Assembly (NCBI GenBank): GCA_016647705.1
Contig: CM028326.1
Coordinates: forward strand, 372,001-436,000
Length of the DNA: 64,000 nucleotides
Direction of reading: 5' to 3'
DNA from: Eucommia ulmoides
Taxonomy: Eukaryota; Streptophyta; Magnoliopsida; Garryales; Eucommiaceae
Shown: piece by piece, positions 58,557 through 64,000 of the stretch
Numbering within the stretch: position 1 is the stretch's first letter
Layout: each line of letters starts with the position of its first letter
Made by a program: the position numbers and the translations under genes
The notes under the pieces: model-generated
Seen by the model: only the letters and a program-made list of their open reading frames with translations
Told to the model about the DNA's origin: nothing
Databases searched by the model: none

Positions 58557-58936
58557 TTAATTTTCCAACACCCATTATTTCTTAAAAATGAGTCCAAGAA
58601 AAAGTTTCATATCTTTTTCTAATATCTATTTTTGTGCATTTTAGTCAAGAATGTGCTACGCGTTATCTTGCTTTGATGTTCACTTGTCTCTTGACTCACT
58701 TGTCTCTTGACGTTCGTGGCTCCCTCCGTTGAAAAAATGTTCCAAATAATGGAAAGATGAAGATGTCGCTTTTAAGATTATTTACGTAATTTTTAATAAT
58801 ATATTTATTTTTAATATTTATAAAATATCATTATTTAATAAAATGTATGCATTTACTTTCGGATATTACAATTAAAATAGCCAATTAAAATAGCCAAGTA
58901 ATATGTATTTTATTTTTCGATATTAAGAATTTATTA
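58557..58936. other. AT-rich DNA, includes the left part of a direct repeat
   Basis: 58775-58936 matches 56589-56745. Nothing else recognised. Confidence 0.5.
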
Positions 58937-58939
58937 TAA

Positions 58940-59910
58940 GGTTGCGTTTGGGTAAGAGATTTGATAAATTTAAGGGATTTGTGAAATGAAGGGATTTCAA
59001 AATTTTGGATTTTGAAATCTCTTCATTTCACAAATCCGTTGTTTGGATAATTGTTCGAAGTGAAGTATTTGGAATATATATATTTTTTTGCTCTATTTTT
59101 TATCACTTCGAAAAAAAAATAAAAAAAATCAATCCAAGAACAAATCTGGCCATCTCCATCGCCAAGAACAAATCTGGCCGTCGCCGATGATTTTTGGCCA
59201 TCGCCATCGAAATCGTCGTCGTCGTCAAAATCATCGCAATCGTCGTCATCGTCAGATCGGAATCGTCGCAATCGCCATCGAAATCGTCGGACGACGACGG
59301 ACGGACGATTGACGACGAAGAGCGACGATCGATGAAGACCGAAGCGGCAAAAGCAGAAGAAGAGGCAGAAGTAGATGACAAGCGAAGTAGAAGATCAAAG
59401 CAGACAACGAATAACAAAGAATGAAAAACGAAAAACGAAATCGAACCTAAAACGAATTCGAACCCTGAATTGGATTCGATTTCAAAATCGAAATCGATTT
59501 CAAACCAGCAGCAGAAGCAGAAGAAGATTCAGAAGCAGACGACGAGCGAAGCAGAAGATCGAAGCAGACGACGAAGAACGAAAAACGAAATCGAACCTAA
59601 AACGAATTCGAACCCTGAATAGGATTCGATTTCAAAATCGAAATCGATTTCGAAAAATGAAATCGAAATCGATTTCAAACCAACAACAGAAGCAGAAGAA
59701 GAGGCAGAAGAACGAAAAAGAGCAGAAGAACGAAGAACGGTGATGGAATGATTTCACAAATTACACCTCTCCCAAATTCATTTCTAAATCCCCCTATTCA
59801 CCCAAAAAAGAATTTCACAAATCTTTTCTTATATTACCCAAACAAGGGATTTGACAAAAATAGATTTCAAAATCCAATCCCTCCTACAAATCCTTCATCC
59901 AAACACAACC
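58940..59910. mobile_element. PIF/Harbinger-type non-autonomous element
   Basis: Ends GGTTGCGTTTGGGTAAGAGAT and, inverted, GGTTGTGTTTGGATGAAGGAT, flanked by TAA on both sides (58937-58939, 59911-59913). The uninterrupted counterpart at 56745-56755 (ATTATAATTTT) supports the insertion and its 3-bp duplication. Inside, a unit of about 154 bp with AAATCGAACCTAAAACGAAT and CGAAATCGATTTC is present twice (59431 and 59585). No transposase domain is seen; the basic, repetitive frame at 59375-59743 is not a recognised protein. Confidence 0.82.
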
Positions 59911-60077
59911 TAAGTTTTTTTTTTTGTAAATCCGTGCGATAAGGAACTCTAAAGTAAGTTATAAATGAAAACGGTTTACATTTAATAATATTTTTATTTA
60001 TTTTAATTATTGATACGTAGGGATAAAATTATGAAATAGAAATTAAGACTCAAAAACAAATTTGTTTCTGGAAATTT

Positions 60078-61733
60078 TCAGTCTGCAGAGGATGGCCTAT
60101 AAGCTATAGGAATCAAGCGGAGATCGTTCTTCCTTCCTACAGTTATGCCAAAGCACTCACTCATGTCGAGCTCTTCTTCTTTCATTCCTCCGGGGAGTTT
60201 CCAGTCAAAAAGGTAAAGCAATTTCGCCAGCGGCAGCTCAATATTTGCCACGGCGAAAGATATCCCTGGGCACATCCTTCTCCCGGCACCGAATGGAATA
60301 TACTGGAAGTCTGTTCCCCTGTAATCTATTTCACTATCGAGAAATCTCTCTGGGTAAAATTTCTCGGCGTCGGTCCAGTGCCTTGGGTCTCTGCCGATCG
60401 CCCATCCATTGACGATGACCTTGGTCTTGGCGGGTATTTCGTATCCGTCGATTTCGCAGGTCTCGCGGCACTCTCGTGTGACCAGAGGAGCAGATGGGTG
60501 TAGCCTCAGCGTCTCTTTGATTACCGCTTGCAGGTATTTTAATCGAGGGAGGCCTTCTTCGTTGACGGTTTTCATTTCGTCGAACACTTGACGTGCCTCC
60601 TGTTGCGCTCGTTTCATAATTCCTGGGTTCTTCAGCATTTCGGACATTGCCCACACCACGGCCGTCGATGATGTATCGCTTCCAGCACTGAAGATGTCCT
60701 GCCAAAAGGATTCATGGAGGGGTAAATTACACTTTCTCAGATTCTCTCTCTTAATTATGTCATAATCATTGAGTTATATTTGAACTGCAGTTTGCATTTT
60801 GTATTATATTCTATTGAAGTCACGTAGTTAGACAGAAAGCAAACTAACCAATAGGACTGCTTTGATGTTGTTGGTGGTTAATGGAACTTCAAGATCTCCA
60901 TTCTTCTGAATTCTCAGCAGAACATCAACAAGATCCTCCTCTGATTCTGTCTCCTTTGGCTTCCTTTCTCTGTGCTCATCAATGATGTCTCCAAGTATCT
61001 GATCAATCTTTTTATGCAACTTCTCAAGCCTAGGCCTCATCCCACTGATAACGTGAAGCAATTTGAATGAAGGGTACATGTCGGCTATGCTGAACCCTCC
61101 TGCCAGCTCCAGAACTTCATTCATCATTGATATAAACTCTTCTTCGTACCTGCTTTTCTTTCCAAAAGCAGCTATTGCTGTAAATCCATATGACAATGAG
61201 AAAATCCTCTTGCTAAAATTGATTTCCGACCCCTCGTTTTCTGAAATCGATCCGATTAGATTTGAGACCACCTCTTCTCTAATGGGTCTCAAAGACCGGA
61301 CTCTTTTCACACTTAAGAGCTCAAGAATGCAGATTTTTCGGAGTTGTCTCCAGTAGACTCCATAGGGGGAGAATGCAATGTTTGTGGAATTGTAGGAGAT
61401 AATTTTTGAAGCAAGAAGGAAGGGTCTGTCTGAAAAGACTATGTCATGGGTTTTCATGATTTCTTTGGCAATTTCAGGGGATGAAACCACCATTGTTGGG
61501 ACCTCGCCTAGCTGAAGATGCATGAGGGGTCCATGTTTTTTGGCCAGGTCTCTTAACATGCGATGGGGGAGGGAGCCCATGATCAACTGGTGCATGTTGC
61601 CTATCAGAGGTAGTTTCCATGGCCCTGGAGGTTGCTTTCGACCGGCTCTGGATTTTTTAAGGGTTTTGAATAAGATGAATAGAAAGATAAAGGTGGCAAA
61701 GAGAATGGAGATGGAGGGGAATTCAAAGTCCAT
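60078..61733 (-). CDS. Cytochrome P450, CYP71D-like, copy D (intact, two exons)
   Basis: Inverted duplicate of copy B, microsomal monooxygenase of unknown substrate. Exon 1 is 61733-60849 (295 residues), intron 60848-60699 (150 bp, GT...AG, phase 0), exon 2 60698-60078 (206 residues); 501 in all. It has anchor, hinge PPGPWKLP, I-helix [18 protein letters not shown] with ExxR, YPERF and heme loop [10 protein letters not shown] with Cys438. Exon 1 differs from B at about 22 of 295 residues. It has an extra Met in QLIMGSL and lacks one residue in SAPLVTREC. Residues about 38-90 ([20 protein letters not shown]... to [10 protein letters not shown]) match copy C better than B. The TATA context seen in A and B is altered here. 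It looks functional as a protein. Confidence 0.95.
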
Positions 61734-62483
61734 TGAGAAAGAAGATTAGAAATGAACTTTTTAGTGAATGGTAAGTGGGAATATGCCTCTCTAAATACAA
61801 GTTAAAAATGATTATATGGGCTGTTATTGCTTACTTTCAAGGTTTAGTTTCCAAAAACTGTGATCATTGATGAGGAAATCATATCCATATATGTCAAATC
61901 TTAAGTGATCATTGGTGAGGAAATCATATTCATGGATGTCACACGACCGATACTATTTTGTCGTGCAATGAAACTAAATTGGTTTTTAACTCTATAATCT
62001 TTTCAAAATGTCACAATCCATTATGAAGGATTTTCATCACTTTTTGTCCTGTCATGAATTGCTTTTGTTTCATTCAACAATATGTGGCCAATGATAAAAG
62101 AGGGCAAGTTCAATTTGATGACCAAGTTTACAAAGTCCATTGTTTGCAGCAATCTTCCTAGCTCCAAATATAGAAGCAAAGCTTCCTTAATCCAAGTGGT
62201 ACCAGCAAGTTGCTTGAGCCTTGTCCCAAATTCTAGAAGAAGCCAAAAGTGGCTTTACAGCTCGACAGTAATCTTCCTAGCTCCAAATATAAATGTTTCT
62301 GGCAGATTATTATATACAAGTTTTTATGATTCTTATATTATGAGTAAATGCGGTCGCATGCATTAGCCCTGAATTTGTTGTTTGCACTAGGTAACAGTAA
62401 TACACGGTAGGAGGGCAGGGTTGCTTGGTATAAGCTAAGATACATGACTATTCATATGTTAGTAATGGTACGTGAATCCTATT
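61734..62483 (-). other. Promoter and upstream region of P450 copy D
   Basis: Homologous in inverted orientation to 26336-26822. At 61790-61800 the minus strand reads TGTATTTAGAGAGG where B and A read TGTATTTATAGAGG, which weakens the TATA core. An insertion relative to B contains a near-duplicate of ATATTTGGAGCTAGGAAGATT (about 62150 and 62275 on the plus strand). Confidence 0.6.
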
Positions 62484-63009
62484 CAACGGTAAGGTTGTTC
62501 TATTGTGACCTGGAGGTTCCGGGTTCCAATCTATAGAAACCTCTTTGTATACAAGGGTCAACGGTAAGATTGTGTACATCTGATTCTCCCTTGTTGGAGC
62601 AAATGAATTTTGGAAAATGTTTTTGTGTCAAATGGTTTTCCCTCAATTCCTTCTATCCCACATCGGTTGGGAGAAGATGAATTGAGGAGTATATCTAGTG
62701 GTATGTGAGACATTTGAGATGTGCCCCAAGGGGTACCCACATTTTGTGGAGGGGAGAGGAGCTACATCCCTACTAGTTTAACACACGCGCGCGCCACTGT
62801 CGCCGTCCGGCTGGGCATGCCGAGTCGCACATGAGGTGACACTTAATTTTTTGGATAAAATTTATTTAAATAATTATATTTTATTTAAAAGAAATTTTTT
62901 AGAATCGTTTTTGACTTGGTAAAAACAGTTTTCTGATCCCACGTTTTTCTCTCCACATTCCCGAAATCTCTCTGCAGACGTTCTTCAGAATAGTGGAGGG
63001 ATGAAGTTC

Positions 63010-63048
<39 letters not shown>

Positions 63049-63518
63049 AGTCTCTTCTCTTCTTCAACAAAACTGTTCCGAAAGAGATTTAATTTTTTTT
63101 CTTTCATTTTAGAACTGTTCTGTTTTGTTCCGAACTGTTCTGAAACAGTTTCGTTCTTTCACTGTTCCAGAACTGTTCTGATCTGTTCCGGTACTGTTTC
63201 TTCAGTTCGATTTTGTTTTCCGAGCAATTTGTTCGTTTTATGAACAGTGTGTGGAGGTGTTTGGTTTTCGGGACTTCTACAGTGCAAAGATCGTCCTAGA
63301 CAGAGAAGATTTCTGGGTTGTTTTATCCTGAGGACGGCGGGGCTAATATACTGCTTGCACGCTTCTTGGGCAGAGCCGCGAAACGTCTTAAAGAGAGCGA
63401 CCTACTCCGTGATTCAACCCAAGCTAAATCGGTAAACTCGTTCTTTATTAATTTCTGCAGCAATATCCTTAGATTCTGTAATGGCAGGAGGCTTCGTGCA
63501 CTGGGCTGCTGCCCTTTT
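62484..63518 (+). mobile_element. tRNA-derived SINE (Au-like), split by a solo LTR
   Basis: The left part 62484-62591 (CAACGGTAAGGTTGTTC, GGTTCCGGGTTCCAATC) and the right part 63466-63518 (GCTTCGTGCACTGGGCTGC) together give the same SINE as at 26191-26335, in inverted position relative to the duplicated P450 gene. Confidence 0.75.
62592..63465 (+). mobile_element. Solo LTR, probably Copia
   Basis: Starts TGTTGGAGCAAATG and ends TTTCTGCAGCAATA, 874 bp. Adjacent 5-mers TCCCT and TCCTT agree at four positions. It contains CCACATCGGTTGGGAGAAG, an A-run of about 33 bases (63013-63047) and a cluster of CTGTTC/GAACAG words (63110-63210). It is inserted in the SINE upstream of copy D and absent from the corresponding SINE upstream of copy B. 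Superfamily inferred from LTR style only. Confidence 0.75.
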
Positions 63519-64000
63519 AGTTTGTGGGAACTATGGTTTCCTGCAAGTTATCCTTCAAATTAGACAGTGCTAGAATATGTAAGTTTCGGGTTGTGTGTTT
63601 TATGGTTCATAGTTCAAACAATTGGGTGTCTCTTTTTTCCGGGCACATGAGATGGACTGTGGCCATACTATAAAGTATGGTGTTTGGTAAGATGAAATGA
63701 AAACTTTGTTTCACTGCACTGTCAATAACAAACACAGATTTTGGCCTTTGAATGGGTGTAAGAATTTAACATTTTAAATCCAAATAAAGACAATATTGGT
63801 AGAATCATAAGAAAAGAATATGAGGCCTGGAAGACAGAGACAATACCTAAAAACTATGCCCATATTGATAAATATCATTTAATTTGACTAATCTTACAAT
63901 AGTTAATAATAAATACAATTTTATATAAATAAATCCAAATTTAAATATAAATTCCTAGAGCAACTTCTTTTTCGTAATTCCTACAATAAAACTGTAGAAG
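63519..64000. other. Distal flank of the inverted P450 duplication
   Basis: 63519-63825 matches 25865-26190 in reverse orientation. After about 63825 the match ends and the sequence is unremarkable AT-rich DNA. No gene seen. Confidence 0.5.

Noticed and set aside
59447-59470. GTTCGAA-like words suggesting a tRNA gene
   Set aside because: ATTCGAACCCTGAAT is part of a duplicated unit in a MITE and no cloverleaf can be drawn around it.
59375-59743. 122-codon basic repetitive frame
   Set aside because: Built from a twice-repeated unit inside a Harbinger-type MITE; no domain recognised.

Overview
This is nuclear DNA from a flowering plant, most likely a eudicot. It is AT-rich and intron-containing, carries nested plant-type LTR retrotransposons, MITEs and tRNA-derived SINE copies, and has two recognisable host loci: a cluster of CYP71D-like cytochrome P450 genes and a four-exon gene for ribosomal protein eS27 (RPS27).

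Layout. 1-19132 is almost entirely nested retrotransposon. The outer element is a minus-strand Tat/Ogre-like element with no visible coding part; its left LTR is cut by the window edge. A Tekay/Del-like element (2521-13906) sits in its 3' tandem repeats, and a solo LTR of a Tat/Ogre-like relative (5833-8127, perfect TSD CTGGG) sits inside the Tekay-like element. 19133-23700 is gene-like sequence I cannot name, interrupted by a probable Mutator-like element. 23900-28502 holds P450 copy A (exon 1 only, frameshifted) and intact P450 copy B. 28503-32500 is mostly unrecognised intergenic DNA. 32510-39287 is a palindromic Mutator-like MITE (9-bp TSD) with a whole gag-only LTR element of 6.25 kb inserted at its centre. 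39349-40397 is a P450 exon-2 fragment split by a hAT-type MITE. 40977-43709 is a solo Tekay-like LTR (perfect TSD CCATG). 44134-45217 is Stowaway-like.

45500-48036 is RPS27. It has a premature stop in its zinc ribbon and a 1.84-kb insertion between its TATA box and start codon. An unidentified gene fragment split by a partial LTR follows, then more MITEs. Intact P450 copy C (minus strand) is at 52283-53897. A run of TIR elements, two with clear PIF/Harbinger-type 3-bp TSDs, precedes intact P450 copy D (minus strand, 60078-61733).

The P450s are microsomal monooxygenases of a clan (CYP71D) known for terpenoid, alkaloid and flavonoid hydroxylation. B and D are an inverted segmental duplication that carries its promoter and an upstream SINE. 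D also carries a stretch of about 150 bp that matches C rather than B, which suggests gene conversion. The substrate cannot be read from sequence. I see no terpene synthase or other pathway gene in the window, so this is a tandem/inverted P450 array rather than a demonstrated biosynthetic cluster.
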